The notes below the pieces were generated by a model. That model worked only from the letters and a program-made list of their open reading frames with translations. It was not told the origin of the DNA and ran no database searches. Both the position numbers and the translations under genes were made by a program. This document shows positions 44,460 through 53,318 of a stretch of DNA of 64,000 nt, piece after piece. Each line of letters opens with the position of its first letter. The stretch's first letter is position 1. The DNA lies in assembly GCF_900110465.1 (NCBI RefSeq), contig NZ_FODV01000014.1, positions 1 through 64,000 of the forward strand, read 5' to 3'. The stretch comes from Halogranum amylolyticum. GTDB taxonomy: Archaea; Halobacteriota; Halobacteria; Halobacteriales; Haloferacaceae.

Positions 44460-44735
44460 TCACATAACCATTCTGTGGTGATGTTCGACGCGCCAAGTGC
44501 AGCCACGACACCGCTGAACACACCTGACCTTCGACGCGATGTGATGGCCGCCGCGGACAGGACCACTTGTGAGCGTGACGTCGCAGTATTCGAAGCGGTC
44601 GAGGACCGTCTCGTAGCGAAGAGAGCCTGAGTCGGAAGAGACGACACCAACACGGCAGAGTTGGGCGAAACTCTCGACGAGTCCTACCGCTGCGTACACA
44701 ACGGCCATCGCCGTGAGTCGTCTCCGGGATCTGGC
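44460..44735 (-). repeat. Duplicated 5' gene fragment (copy B)
   Basis: Upstream GGAGACGACTCACGGCG, then ATG 44708: MAVVYAAVGLVESFAQLCRV, GVVSSDSGSLRYETVLDRF, EYCDVTLTSGPV. It matches copy A at 21.1 kb up to EYCD; here the frame runs on to 44460 with unlikely text. Parent gene not recognised. Lies directly behind the SagB gene. Confidence 0.55.
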
Positions 44736-45479
44736 TCAGTCGCGCCGTCCGACCGGAAAGATGTACAGCGGTCGCTGGTTCGTCGGTGCACCGGCGAGCT
44801 CTCGCACGCTGTCGTCGTCGAAAGCGCCGATAGAGACGGTTGCCAGCCCGAGCGACTCGGCCTGCAGATAGATGTTCTCGCCCGCGTGTCCGGCTTCCAT
44901 CGGAACGTATCGTCTCTCACCACGCCGGCCGTACTTCCGAGTCGTCCGCTCGTCGACCGCACAGACGACGATGTCGATGGCAGCGGCCTCGACGGACTCC
45001 TGATCGAGTGCGGCCGCACGGAGATGTGACTGGATATCGCCAGGCTCCCTCTTGCTCAACTCATGGCGCTCCGGTCGGTACCGGTAGACACCGCTCTCGA
45101 GTCCGTCGACACCAGACGAACCGACGATGACGTACAGCTCGAGGGGGTAGAGTGCTCCGGCGCTTGGTGCTGCCCGGTACCCAGAGGTTCGACTCGTCAC
45201 ACCCTGTGCTGCCCAGAGTAGTTGTCCGAGCTCGTGGCGTTCGAGGGGTTCGATCTCGTACTGACGTCGGGAACGCCGGTCACTGATCGCCGCTTCGACC
45301 GAAACATCACCCGCTTCGTTCGGTGGAGGTAAGGGAACGGACTCGACTGCGTGCAAACTGTCGCTATCACCGGGACGGACGGTTCTGAACACGCCGAACA
45401 CGAGATCGAGCGCTAACGACAGGAGTGCGACGGCGACCAGTGTAACTATGGTTCGCCTGGACGGATGTTCGATATCCAT
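44736..45479 (-). CDS. SagB/ThcOx-type nitroreductase-fold oxidoreductase, membrane-anchored
   Basis: 247 aa: one N-terminal helix (IVTLVAVALLSLALDLVFGV), then the FMN-dependent fold: ISDRRSRRQYEIEPLERHEL, LLWAAQGVTSRTSGYRAAPS, AGALYPLELYVIVG, EAGHAGENIYLQAESLGLAT, VGRRD. The R-R-S-x-R, S-x-GA-x-YP-x-E and GH-x-x-xN-x-x-LQA motifs are those of the SagB/McbC dehydrogenases. No YcaO partner is nearby, so a standalone oxidoreductase is likely. It is last in a minus-strand series that starts with thiolase. Confidence 0.88.
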   Translation of the reverse strand: MDIEHPSRRTIVTLVAVALLSLALDLVFGVFRTVRPGDSDSLHAVESVPLPPPNEAGDVSVEAAISDRRSRRQYEIEPLERHELGQLLWAAQGVTSRTSGYRAAPSAGALYPLELYVIVGSSGVDGLESGVYRYRPERHELSKREPGDIQSHLRAAALDQESVEAAAIDIVVCAVDERTTRKYGRRGERRYVPMEAGHAGENIYLQAESLGLATVSIGAFDDDSVRELAGAPTNQRPLYIFPVGRRD

Positions 45480-45480
45480 A

Positions 45481-45867
45481 TCACTCGTTTACCGGACGGA
45501 ACGTGAGGAGCGACGTCCCGTCGTCGCGTGCTTCGACACCGAGTTGGACCTCGTCGCCGATGGCGACGTCGTCGGCAGTCACTTCTCGGAGTTGCCCTGT
45601 CAGGACGACTCCCTTGTTCAGTTCGGCGAGAACGACTGTGTACGGCGTCTCGCCATGGAACTTCGGAATCGTGACAGAGATCTCGGTGAACGACACGATT
45701 CGGCCCCGGTCGGAGAGCGATGTTTGGGTCAACTCGGGTGAACCACACTCGGGACAGACCTGCCGGGGTGGCAGTGTCGCGGATCCACATGCCTCACACG
45801 CGAGTGCCTGTGGTTCACCCGACTCGACCTCGTCCGTGAACGTCTCGAACCATGCAGGCACGGTCAC
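45481..45867 (-). CDS. DUF35 / OB-fold acyl-CoA-associated zinc protein
   Basis: 128 aa: C-x2-C ... C-x2-C rubredoxin-like finger (CEACGSATLPPRQVCPECGS), then an OB-fold domain (GRIVSFTEISVTIPKFHGET, YTVVLAELNKGVVLTGQL). DUF35 proteins form complexes with thiolases (for example HMG-CoA pathway thiolase channelling in archaea). The stop of thiolase overlaps its start by 4 nt, which matches a thiolase-DUF35 complex. Confidence 0.93.
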   Translation of the reverse strand: MTVPAWFETFTDEVESGEPQALACEACGSATLPPRQVCPECGSPELTQTSLSDRGRIVSFTEISVTIPKFHGETPYTVVLAELNKGVVLTGQLREVTADDVAIGDEVQLGVEARDDGTSLLTFRPVNE

Positions 45868-47021
45868 TCACCTCCGAGGACGGTTACCGTCGTACTCGCA
45901 CCGCTCCCACCGACGTTGTGTGCGAGTGCGACGTCGGCGTCGGGGATCTGGTTCGGATGTCGCCCCTGCAGTTGCTTCGTCAGTTCGACGAGTTGGCCGA
46001 TGCCAGTGACGCCGACCGGGTGGCCTTTCCCGAGGAGGCCACCCGACGGATTGACCGGAATCTCCCCCTCGAGTGACGTCTCACCGTCGACTGCACCCCG
46101 TACTCCCTCTCCCTGCTCGTAGAAGCCCAGTGCCTCGAGCGCCAGTATCTCTGCGATAGTGAAACAGTCGTGAACTTCGGCCACGTCGACGTCGTCAGCC
46201 GTGATACCTGCATCCCGGTACGCCGCTCGTGCTGCGCGTTCGGCAGCCGGTGTCCGGGTGATGGCCGCACGGTCCTGAAGCGCGAGGGCATCACTCGACT
46301 GACCGGTCCCGAGCACTGTCACCGACATATCGAGGCCGTGGTCCGCTGCGAACTCGTCGCTGACGACGATGACGGCGCTGGCACCGTCCGAGACGGGACA
46401 CGCGTCGTAGAGAGCGAGAGGAGTCGCGATCGACTTCGACTCCACCACCTCCTCGACGGTAAGTTCTCGCTGAAACTGTGCAAGCGGGTTGTCGACGGCG
46501 TTGTTGTGGTTCTTGACCGAGACGGCGGCTAACTCTTCGCGTGTCGCGTCGAACTCGTGCATGTACCGTCGCGCCATGAGCGCGTAGATTCCGGGGAACG
46601 TCAGACCCTGCTCGTTCTCGAACACGTTGTCTGCCGCGTTGGCGAGGGCGTCGGTGACGTGTTCGATGTCGGCGGTCGACATCTGTTCGACGCCGCCTGC
46701 GAGCACGACGTCCGCCGCCCCCGCTTCGACCGCGAGTACTGCTTGTCGGAACGTCGCCCCACCAGACGCACACGCACTCTCCATGCGAACCGACGCTGCG
46801 TCACGGGCACCCACATAGTCCGCCAAGAGCGCACCCATGTGACCCTGGTCCTCGATGAGATCACCCATGAAGTTCCCGACGTAGACAGCATCGAGGTCGG
46901 CCGGCGTGATGCTCGTCTCGTCGAACGCTTCGCGGGCAGCCTCACTAAACAGTTCCCGCGACGAGGACGCTGGCTGTTTGTCGTACTTGGTGCTCGCTGC
47001 GCTCGCGATTCTCACTCCCAT
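45864..47021 (-). CDS. Thiolase (acetyl-CoA C-acetyltransferase / SCP2 type)
   Basis: 385 aa from MGVRIASAASTKYDKQPASS (47021). Catalytic Cys in MESACASGGATF, His in VAEVHDCFTIAEIL, a second His in GLLGKGHPVGVTGIGQ and the final HNVGGSGAS. The missing Cys in the last motif (GGSGAS, not GGGQG-x-A) and the HDCF motif mark the archaeal SCP2-like thiolase that works with DUF35. It condenses acetyl-CoA or thiolyses acyl-CoA; in archaea it can start the mevalonate pathway. Expected complex with the DUF35 protein. Confidence 0.93.
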   Translation of the reverse strand: MGVRIASAASTKYDKQPASSSRELFSEAAREAFDETSITPADLDAVYVGNFMGDLIEDQGHMGALLADYVGARDAASVRMESACASGGATFRQAVLAVEAGAADVVLAGGVEQMSTADIEHVTDALANAADNVFENEQGLTFPGIYALMARRYMHEFDATREELAAVSVKNHNNAVDNPLAQFQRELTVEEVVESKSIATPLALYDACPVSDGASAVIVVSDEFAADHGLDMSVTVLGTGQSSDALALQDRAAITRTPAAERAARAAYRDAGITADDVDVAEVHDCFTIAEILALEALGFYEQGEGVRGAVDGETSLEGEIPVNPSGGLLGKGHPVGVTGIGQLVELTKQLQGRHPNQIPDADVALAHNVGGSGASTTVTVLGGE

Positions 47022-47171
47022 CTGTGACACTAGACACCACGACACACGGATTAACTCCATCGGTCGTACCCATCAGTTCGAATTGCAGCGGAGACAGATT
47101 CGTTCTCCCATCCACCTCCTGACCCGTCCTTCAGAAACAGTTGGAACTGCAGTCGGCTATGATAGGCACTA

Positions 47172-48047
47172 TCAGTTCATCTCGTCGGACGCTTTGATCG
47201 CGACTACCGGAACGTCGGTGAGGCGAACGACACGTTCGGTCACGCTGCCGAGCAGATATCGGTTCCAGCCGGTTCGACCGTGCGTCCCCATCACGACACA
47301 ACCGATATCGGCCGTATCGGCGTAGTCGACGATAGCGTGGTACGGCGTCCCGCTCAGCACCGAGCTCTCGATCGTCGAGATATCTGCTTTCTCGGCCCGG
47401 TCGATGACCTGCTCGAGCGCTCGTCTGCCCGCATCCTCGAGCGCCTCCAACACAGTACCAGGGTCCAGATCCCCCCAGACGAGACCAGTATCGACGACGT
47501 GGATCACGTGGAGCGTCGCACCGGTCACCTGCGCCAGGTCGATAGCGTAGTCTGCGGCGGCCTGGGCGCACGCACTCCCGTCCGTCGGCACCACGATTGC
47601 GTCGAACGCCGGATCGAACACCGTCTCCTCGTGAACCGTCATGACGGGCACTGGTGACTCGCGCAACGTCTGTTCGGTGACACTTCCGAGAACGAATCGG
47701 TCGATTCCACTCCGACCGTGGGTCCCCATCACGATACAGTCCACGTCGTGCTTCTCGGCGTATCCGAGAATGGCGCGATACGTCGGCTGTCCGTCTTCGA
47801 CGACCAGCGGTGTCACGTCGACGTCCGCGTCTCTCGCCAGCTCGGCGACTGCCAACGTCGCCTGTTCACCGCTGTGTGCGAGTTCACCTGCGGCTTCGTC
47901 TTCGACACCGGGTGGGAGTTCGGCAAGTTCGAGAACGTGAATCACGTGTAGTTCGGCGTCGAACCGCTGTGCGAGTCCGATCGCCGCTTTGGCCGCAGCG
48001 TCTGCGACGTCGCTACCGTCGGTCGGGACGAGAATTCGTTCGTACAT
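47172..48047 (-). CDS. Universal stress protein, two UspA domains (A)
   Basis: 291 aa. Domain one: MYERILVPTDGSDVADAAAK with ATP loop GTHGRSGIDRFVLGSVTEQT. Domain two: FDAIVVPTDGSACAQAAADY with GTHGRTGWNRYLLGSVTERV. Both loops keep G-x2-G-x9-G-(S/T), so both should bind ATP. First of three double UspA genes around pncB, all on the minus strand. Confidence 0.95.
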   Translation of the reverse strand: MYERILVPTDGSDVADAAAKAAIGLAQRFDAELHVIHVLELAELPPGVEDEAAGELAHSGEQATLAVAELARDADVDVTPLVVEDGQPTYRAILGYAEKHDVDCIVMGTHGRSGIDRFVLGSVTEQTLRESPVPVMTVHEETVFDPAFDAIVVPTDGSACAQAAADYAIDLAQVTGATLHVIHVVDTGLVWGDLDPGTVLEALEDAGRRALEQVIDRAEKADISTIESSVLSGTPYHAIVDYADTADIGCVVMGTHGRTGWNRYLLGSVTERVVRLTDVPVVAIKASDEMN

Positions 48048-48103
48048 GGGTTTGTTAGTCGGGGTGATGGTCTTGGGTCTTACTTCGGTTCTACAGCAGG
48101 TCG

Positions 48104-49471
48104 TTAGGTCAGTTGTCTCTCGAGTTGGCGGCGGAGTACGCTCGTCTGCGTATCGAGGTCCGGGCTGATACGAACGTCGTAGCTGTCCGGGTCTTCCAGT
48201 TTCCGAACCGTCGGTGGGACCTTCGAGAGGGTGCGCATAGCGTGCTCCTGAATCGACTGAAGGTCGGGGAACTCGTAGACGAGCGTACCGTCCTCGACGA
48301 CCGAGACCAACTGTTCGGCACCGTTGCAGTCCTCCGACTGGAGTGCGAGGATATCGTGGTGATACTCGTCGTCTCGTTCGACGCGTCGGACGCTCTTAGC
48401 ACCCGGGTAGGTTACCTTCCCGGTCGAGAGCTTCATGCTGGGTTGCATCGCTCCGTCTCGCTCGACGGCGACGAGTTTGTACACACCCTCCACCTTCGGG
48501 GCGTCTGTGCTCGTCACGAGCGCCGTCCCCGGCCCGAATCCTGCACCGATACCTCCGTTCGTCAGGAACTCACGGATTTTGAACTCGTCGACACCCGACG
48601 AAATGAAGATGTCTGTCTCTTCAAGAATCTCGTGTACCTCCTTGGAGAGCGCCGTGAGATCACCAGAGTCGAGTCGCACACCAGACAGGTCGACATCTTT
48701 CTCCGCAGCGACCTCGCGTGCGATTTTCGCCCCAGCGACCGTATCGTAGGTGTCGATGAGGAGAATCGACTCGTCACCGTACTCGTCGACGAACGTCTCG
48801 AAGGCGGCGCGCTCGGTCTCGAAGCTTTGAATCCACGAGTGGGCCATCGTCCCGTAGATCGGGATGTCGAACAGTTCCCCAGAAGCGACGTTCGAAGTCC
48901 CGTCGAATCCGCCGATATAGGCGGCGCGCGCGGCTTTGACTCCGGCGTCGCTCCCGTGGGCACGCCGCGACCCGAAGTCGACGAGCGACTGGCCATCACC
49001 ATGTCGTCTGACCATATCACGCATCCGAACAGCTTTCGTCGCGATCAGACTCTGATAGCCGATCTGGTTGATGACGACCGTTTCCAGTAGTTGCCCCTGC
49101 AGTATGGGTGCAGTCACCTCGAGTAGTGGTTCGTTCGCGAACACCGGTGTCCCTTCCGGGAACGCTCGTACGTCGCCCGTGAACTCCAGCGTTGCGAGAT
49201 GGGACAGAAACTCTTCATCGAATCCGTGTTCGGTCAGGTAGTCGATCGCCCGCTCGCCGAACGAAAGCGTCTCGATGTAGTGAATCGCCTGCTCTAACCC
49301 GGCGGCGACCATGTACCCTCGGTTCGGTGGAAGGTCTCTGAAGAAGAGATCGAACGTCGCCGTCGGGTTGTGACTCTGGTTGTAGTACCCTTGCATCATC
49401 GTCAACTCGTACAGGTCGGTGAAGAGTGCGAGATTCTCTGGGGTGATGTACCCGTACGCTGTGCGCGCCAT
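48104..49471 (-). CDS. pncB: Nicotinate phosphoribosyltransferase
   Basis: 455 aa enzyme of the NAD salvage (Preiss-Handler) pathway: nicotinate plus PRPP to nicotinate mononucleotide. Visible motifs: TDLYELTMMQGYY at the start, DFGSRRAHG, FDGTSNVASGELFDIPIYGT, HSWIQSF, SGVRLDSGDL, ISSGVDEFKI and FGPGTALVTS. All are conserved in the family. Single gene; a TTTAACC element about 25 nt upstream of 49471 fits a leaderless promoter. The surrounding UspA genes may share stress control (inference). Confidence 0.95.
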   Translation of the reverse strand: MARTAYGYITPENLALFTDLYELTMMQGYYNQSHNPTATFDLFFRDLPPNRGYMVAAGLEQAIHYIETLSFGERAIDYLTEHGFDEEFLSHLATLEFTGDVRAFPEGTPVFANEPLLEVTAPILQGQLLETVVINQIGYQSLIATKAVRMRDMVRRHGDGQSLVDFGSRRAHGSDAGVKAARAAYIGGFDGTSNVASGELFDIPIYGTMAHSWIQSFETERAAFETFVDEYGDESILLIDTYDTVAGAKIAREVAAEKDVDLSGVRLDSGDLTALSKEVHEILEETDIFISSGVDEFKIREFLTNGGIGAGFGPGTALVTSTDAPKVEGVYKLVAVERDGAMQPSMKLSTGKVTYPGAKSVRRVERDDEYHHDILALQSEDCNGAEQLVSVVEDGTLVYEFPDLQSIQEHAMRTLSKVPPTVRKLEDPDSYDVRISPDLDTQTSVLRRQLERQLT

Positions 49472-49492
49472 TGTTTGTATTTGTCACACATG

Positions 49493-49499
49493 AGGTTAA
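49493..49499 (-). promoter_or_regulatory. TATA-like element of pncB
   Basis: Minus-strand TTTAACC lies about 25 nt before the pncB ATG, the usual archaeal TATA position for a leaderless transcript. Confidence 0.4.
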
Positions 49500-49599
49500 A
49501 CATCCGCCATCTCGGGACCCCTGTTCGACGACACCCGACCGGGACAGCTCCGAAGGCGAGTGGAACACGGCGTCGAACGGAACTGTAGTAGCTCGTGCA

Positions 49600-49827
49600 A
49601 CTGGTCACTCCCTCGACGACGATACGACGAAACACACGCCGTAACACCGGCGCGACAGCGTCCGTAGCCGCACCCAACAACGGGACTGCAAACAGAAACA
49701 ACAGGATTGCCCCGAGTGCCCCGATCAGTAGAACAGCCGAAGCGGAGAACCGGTCGACCACGCCTGACAATCGAGATTGTATAGTCAGACGTGTTTCAGT
49801 GTACTGACGTGGACACGGATCGTCCAC
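49600..49827 (-). CDS. Possible one-helix membrane protein
   Basis: The frame from 49827 reads MDDPCPRQYTETRLTIQSRL, then a helix SASAVLLIGALGAILLFLFA and AVAPVLRRVFRRIVVEG. It is open to 49402, but the last part overlaps pncB and is unlikely to be coding. No family. May be spurious. Confidence 0.3.
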
Positions 49828-49925
49828 TGGCCGCCTCTATCGAAGAGTCGTCATCTACTCGGAGCTGTCCTGCCGAGCATCCTCGGGTCGCCCGCGACGA
49901 AGCGACCAATCTCTCACGACCGTCA

Positions 49926-50804
49926 TCAGCTTATCGCCAGTACGGGGACATCCGACCGGCGGACGATTCGGGCGGTCGTACTTCCGAGGAGCCGATCCAT
50001 ATCTCCGGTCCGACCGCGAGTTCCCATCGTGATCACGTCGGCATCGACCCTCTCTGCGTACTCGAGGACCGCTTCGTGCGGAACTCCACGCAGGATGTCG
50101 GTCGTCACCGGGAGATTACGGTCGCGGGCGTCGGTCGCGATCTCGTCGACAGCCTTCTGACCGCCTTCTTTGAGGAGGCCGACGATACTCCTGGGTACAT
50201 CCTCGAACCCGTAAGTCGCCGTATCGACGACGTAGATCACGTGAACGGTCGCGCCGTAGCGCTCGGCGATTTCGAGCGCCTGCGTAGCAGCGCGTTCGGC
50301 GGCCTCGCTGCCGTCGGTAGGAATCACAACGTGGTCGTACATGCCGTACCCCGATTCGGGAACATCTATGTCTTCGGCGAGTCGCACAGCCATCACAGGG
50401 ACGTCTGCCAGCGTGATCACCCGCTCTGTGGTACTCCCCAGTCGAGAGCGTTCGGTTCCTGCTAGACCGTGCGTTCCCATCACGACCAAGTCGATGTCGT
50501 TGTCGGCGACGTAGTCGAGAATCCCTCGATGAGGGACTCCTTCCCGGACGACACGAACAGTGTCGAGTCCGAGCTCCGTAGCCCGTTCTTGGATTCGCGC
50601 GGTTGCTTTCCGCCCGCGCTTCTCCGAACGCTGTCGTAGTTCCTCGCGCTCTGTGGTCGCTAACCCGCTCGGTTCGGAACCGGTGTCGACGACGTAGAGG
50701 ACGTGGACCGTCCCGTCGCCGATTCGTGCGAGATCGAACGCGCGAGCGATCGCGCCTTCGGCTCCCCGACTACCGTCAGTCGGGACGAGAACGTTCTGGT
50801 ACAT
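49926..50804 (-). CDS. Universal stress protein, two UspA domains (B)
   Basis: 292 aa: MYQNVLVPTDGSRGAEGAIA with loop GTHGLAGTERSRLGSTTERV, then YDHVVIPTDGSEAAERAATQ with loop GTRGRTGDMDRLLGSTTARI. In the second loop the His is replaced by Arg (GTRGR), but the G-x2-G-x9-GS pattern is kept. 62 bp downstream of UspA (C), so probably co-transcribed with it. Confidence 0.95.
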   Translation of the reverse strand: MYQNVLVPTDGSRGAEGAIARAFDLARIGDGTVHVLYVVDTGSEPSGLATTEREELRQRSEKRGRKATARIQERATELGLDTVRVVREGVPHRGILDYVADNDIDLVVMGTHGLAGTERSRLGSTTERVITLADVPVMAVRLAEDIDVPESGYGMYDHVVIPTDGSEAAERAATQALEIAERYGATVHVIYVVDTATYGFEDVPRSIVGLLKEGGQKAVDEIATDARDRNLPVTTDILRGVPHEAVLEYAERVDADVITMGTRGRTGDMDRLLGSTTARIVRRSDVPVLAIS

Positions 50805-50865
50805 GGGGGGATATATCTACGGAGGCCAAGACCAAGTAGCCTCTCGTGCTCGCAGTCGACGTTCC

Positions 50866-51759
50866 TCAACGCGCTCCCGCTGACGGGACTGTCAGTACCG
50901 GCGCGTCGCTCGTTCGGACGACACGTTCGGTCGTGCTGCCGAGGAGATAGCGCTCGAGACCAGTCCGCCCGTGGGTACTCATCGCGACGAGGTCGATCTC
51001 CGTCTCGTCGACGCAGTCGTGGATGACGCGATGGGGAGTCCCCTGCAGAATCGTCGTGACGACCTCGAGACCGTGGCGCTCGCAACGTTCGGCGACGGTT
51101 TCGACAGCACGCTCTGCTCGCTGTTCGAGCGTGCGACGGGCATCGGGGAGAACAGATCGATCCCCGTAGCCACCTGGAAGGGCATCCAGGTCGACGACGA
51201 AAAGTGCGTAAACCGTGGCGTCGTAGCGTTCGGCGACGGTGATTCCGTGCTCGATGGCCGTCGCTGCGGCCTCGCTGCCGTCTGTCGGAATCAGGACCCG
51301 GTCGTAGCTCGACCCGTCGTCCGGTTCGAGTCTCGCTGTGAGGACGGGGACGTCGCTCGCTCGTACCACTCGTTCGGTCACACTGCCGAGGAGTAGATGA
51401 TCGAGTCCAGTTCGACCGTGCGTTCCCATCGCGATCAGATCGACGTCGTGCTCGTCGACGTACGAGAGAATCGTCTCGTGGGGAACGCCGTGTTCGACCG
51501 CTGTACGGTACGTCACACCGCGTTCGGTTGCCTGCGTCGCGAGTGTTCGGACCGCTTCGGTGGCGTGTCGTTCGAACCGTTCGCGCTGCCCTCGAGCGAC
51601 GGGGTCGACGTCTGCGAAGGTCGTACTGTACGACCGTTCGTCAACGACACTCAGGAAGTGTACGCGACTCCCGAACGTCGTCGCGAGGTTCAGCGCATGC
51701 TGCACTGCTGCTTCCGCCCTCGCACTCCCGTCTGTCGGCACAAGAATCGTGTCGTACAT
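50866..51759 (-). CDS. Universal stress protein, two UspA domains (C)
   Basis: 297 aa: MYDTILVPTDGSARAEAAVQ with loop GTHGRTGLDHLLLGSVTERV, then YDRVLIPTDGSEAAATAIEH with loop STHGRTGLERYLLGSTTERV. Both loops fit ATP-binding UspA. Promoter side faces 51760-51870. Confidence 0.95.
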   Translation of the reverse strand: MYDTILVPTDGSARAEAAVQHALNLATTFGSRVHFLSVVDERSYSTTFADVDPVARGQRERFERHATEAVRTLATQATERGVTYRTAVEHGVPHETILSYVDEHDVDLIAMGTHGRTGLDHLLLGSVTERVVRASDVPVLTARLEPDDGSSYDRVLIPTDGSEAAATAIEHGITVAERYDATVYALFVVDLDALPGGYGDRSVLPDARRTLEQRAERAVETVAERCERHGLEVVTTILQGTPHRVIHDCVDETEIDLVAMSTHGRTGLERYLLGSTTERVVRTSDAPVLTVPSAGAR

Positions 51760-51871
51760 CGTACATCAACCGAAGCGGTCTGGCAACGCTCCAAACGATA
51801 AAAGTCGCAACTCCCCATAAATCGTGAGGGTGAACCCCTCGATTCGAGCACTTCCACCCACGAGAGACGGG

Positions 51872-52099
51872 TCACTCGGGAGTCGACGGCTCGTCTTCCT
51901 CGTCGTCCGGCTGCAGTGGTGGTTGTCCGAAGTAGTCGTAGCAGGCGGTTCCCGGGAGATTCACGACTTGCTGACAGGCACTTCCATCGACACACTCCCT
52001 GTGACAGATGTAGTGTCCATCCTCGTTTTTCGGATAGGGACTCTCTTTGCCGCTCACTTCGTCCAGTCCGGCCGATCGACCGTTGGCTGTTTTCGACAT
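51872..52099 (-). CDS. Hypothetical Cys-containing protein, 75 aa
   Basis: The protein begins MSKTANGRSAGLDEVSGKES and has four Cys (YICHRECVDGSACQQV, GTACYDYFGQ) and an acidic end. The four cysteines could hold zinc or a disulfide pair. No family recognised. Confidence 0.55.
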   Translation of the reverse strand: MSKTANGRSAGLDEVSGKESPYPKNEDGHYICHRECVDGSACQQVVNLPGTACYDYFGQPPLQPDDEEDEPSTPE

Positions 52100-52513
52100 T
52101 GGCTATTGGGAGGAGTCTCGCACGGCCGAAAGCACCTCGTCCGTCACGGTGCTCTTCCGGTGTCCAATCAGGATGTGCTGTTGGAGGGTCACTTCGTGTT
52201 CACACTCGTGCCCCACAGATCGAACACGTGGTGAAACGACTGTTTGGCACGTCCTCGTGTTTGGTTGTTTCCATCCCGAGATTAACCAACACGATGCTCG
52301 AACGTTGTGAAGTTAGGTGTCTGATACGAAAGAATTAGTTCCCCAAACTCAGAATTGACACGCAACGGGTGCGCGAGAGGGAACGAACTAATCGGCGTGA
52401 GGAATCCTGAGAAGCCGATATTTGCGCAAAATCTCCGCTCGCAGAGCCATAGTGTCGAAAATGGTTACTACCGGCGTTGTCTCGTGAGACGACGTCGTCG
52501 CCGACGAGCCACA
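52100..52513. other. Gap upstream of tRNA-Ser
   Basis: A minus-strand stretch near 52130-52250 (HECEHEVTLQQHILIGH, beside CSIC in the next frame) looks like a broken C2H2 zinc-finger remnant. Nothing else is supportable. Confidence 0.3.
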
Positions 52514-52597
52514 CGGTGGGAGTGGGATTCGAACCCACGAGGCCGCGAGGCCACCTGCTTTCCAAGCAGGCACGTTTGTCCACTCCGCCATCCCACC
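52514..52597 (-). tRNA. tRNA-Ser (anticodon GGA)
   Basis: Reading the minus strand: 5' acceptor GGTGGGA pairs with 3' TCCCACC; the anticodon stem CCTGC/GCAGG encloses loop TTGGAAA with anticodon GGA (codons UCC/UCU). The long variable arm (GTGGCCTCGCGGCCTCG region) marks a class II tRNA. The T arm is GTGGG-TTCGAAT-CCCAC. No CCA is encoded; discriminator G. Confidence 0.95.
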
Positions 52598-52665
52598 ACT
52601 ATCGGTTGTCGACCTCGGAGTCGACGATTCCCCGGCGTCTTGGAGCTGTCGCTCCACGCCGTTTC

Positions 52666-53136
52666 TCACTGCTCCGATTCGTTCTCTGGTTGTGGACCGC
52701 CGCCAGTCTGTGCCTCATTCGCGTCGCTCCAGCCACCAGTATCGACCATCTCGAAGAGTTTGCGCCAGTTCTCTCTGTCTTCTCCCTCCGGAAGTTGATC
52801 ACGGAGCTGTTGGAAATCGGACGGTGGAACCAACGTACTCACGAAGTCCACGATGACCCGTGCGTGATAGGCGGCGTCAGCTGGCTCCGCCTTCTCGGTT
52901 TCACTGACGCGAGCGAGAAACTCTTGCCAGTCGAATCGCTGTCCGTGTTCGTGGACGGCGCCGGTCAGATACCAGTCGATCTCCATCGGAAGCGACCCAG
53001 CGAGATCTTCGGCTGCGTCTTTCGGAATCCGTGCTCCGAGTGTCGTCAGTGTTGCTCGAATCGCACGCACCGTCTCCCCCGTGCCCGGAAGTTCGAGTCT
53101 GTGCTGTATCGTACCCGTGAACTCGTCGAAATCCAT
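52666..53136 (-). CDS. DUF2267 protein
   Basis: 156 aa: MDFDEFTGTIQHRLELPGTG, RAIRATLTTLGARIPKDAAE, LAGSLPMEIDWYLTG, FVSTLVPPSDFQQLRDQLPE, then a low-complexity acidic tail. DUF2267 is a helical domain of unknown function, common in haloarchaea and bacteria. Divergent from nosL, 182 bp apart. Confidence 0.88.
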   Translation of the reverse strand: MDFDEFTGTIQHRLELPGTGETVRAIRATLTTLGARIPKDAAEDLAGSLPMEIDWYLTGAVHEHGQRFDWQEFLARVSETEKAEPADAAYHARVIVDFVSTLVPPSDFQQLRDQLPEGEDRENWRKLFEMVDTGGWSDANEAQTGGGPQPENESEQ

Positions 53137-53290
53137 ATGTCTCTAGTCTTGTTGTCCACTGGTATCAATCCACGGAGGCGACCTTCCATCCCGAACTGTC
53201 GTGCCGGCACTCTCTGTGATGAGTGGCATCTCGAGACAAACCTACGAACCGACGGTGTTCGAATCGGTTCGATGCGTAAACCAGACGCTA

Positions 53291-53318
53291 TTTGTTTACC
53301 AAACGCCCTACACAGGAT
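53291..53318 (+). promoter_or_regulatory. TATA-like element of nosL operon
   Basis: TTTGTTTA at about 53291-53298 lies about 25 nt before ATG 53319, the position of a TATA box for a leaderless nosLDFY transcript. Confidence 0.4.

Noticed and set aside
48113..49090. 325-codon plus frame antisense to pncB
   Set aside because: No motif; pncB on the other strand is fully conserved.
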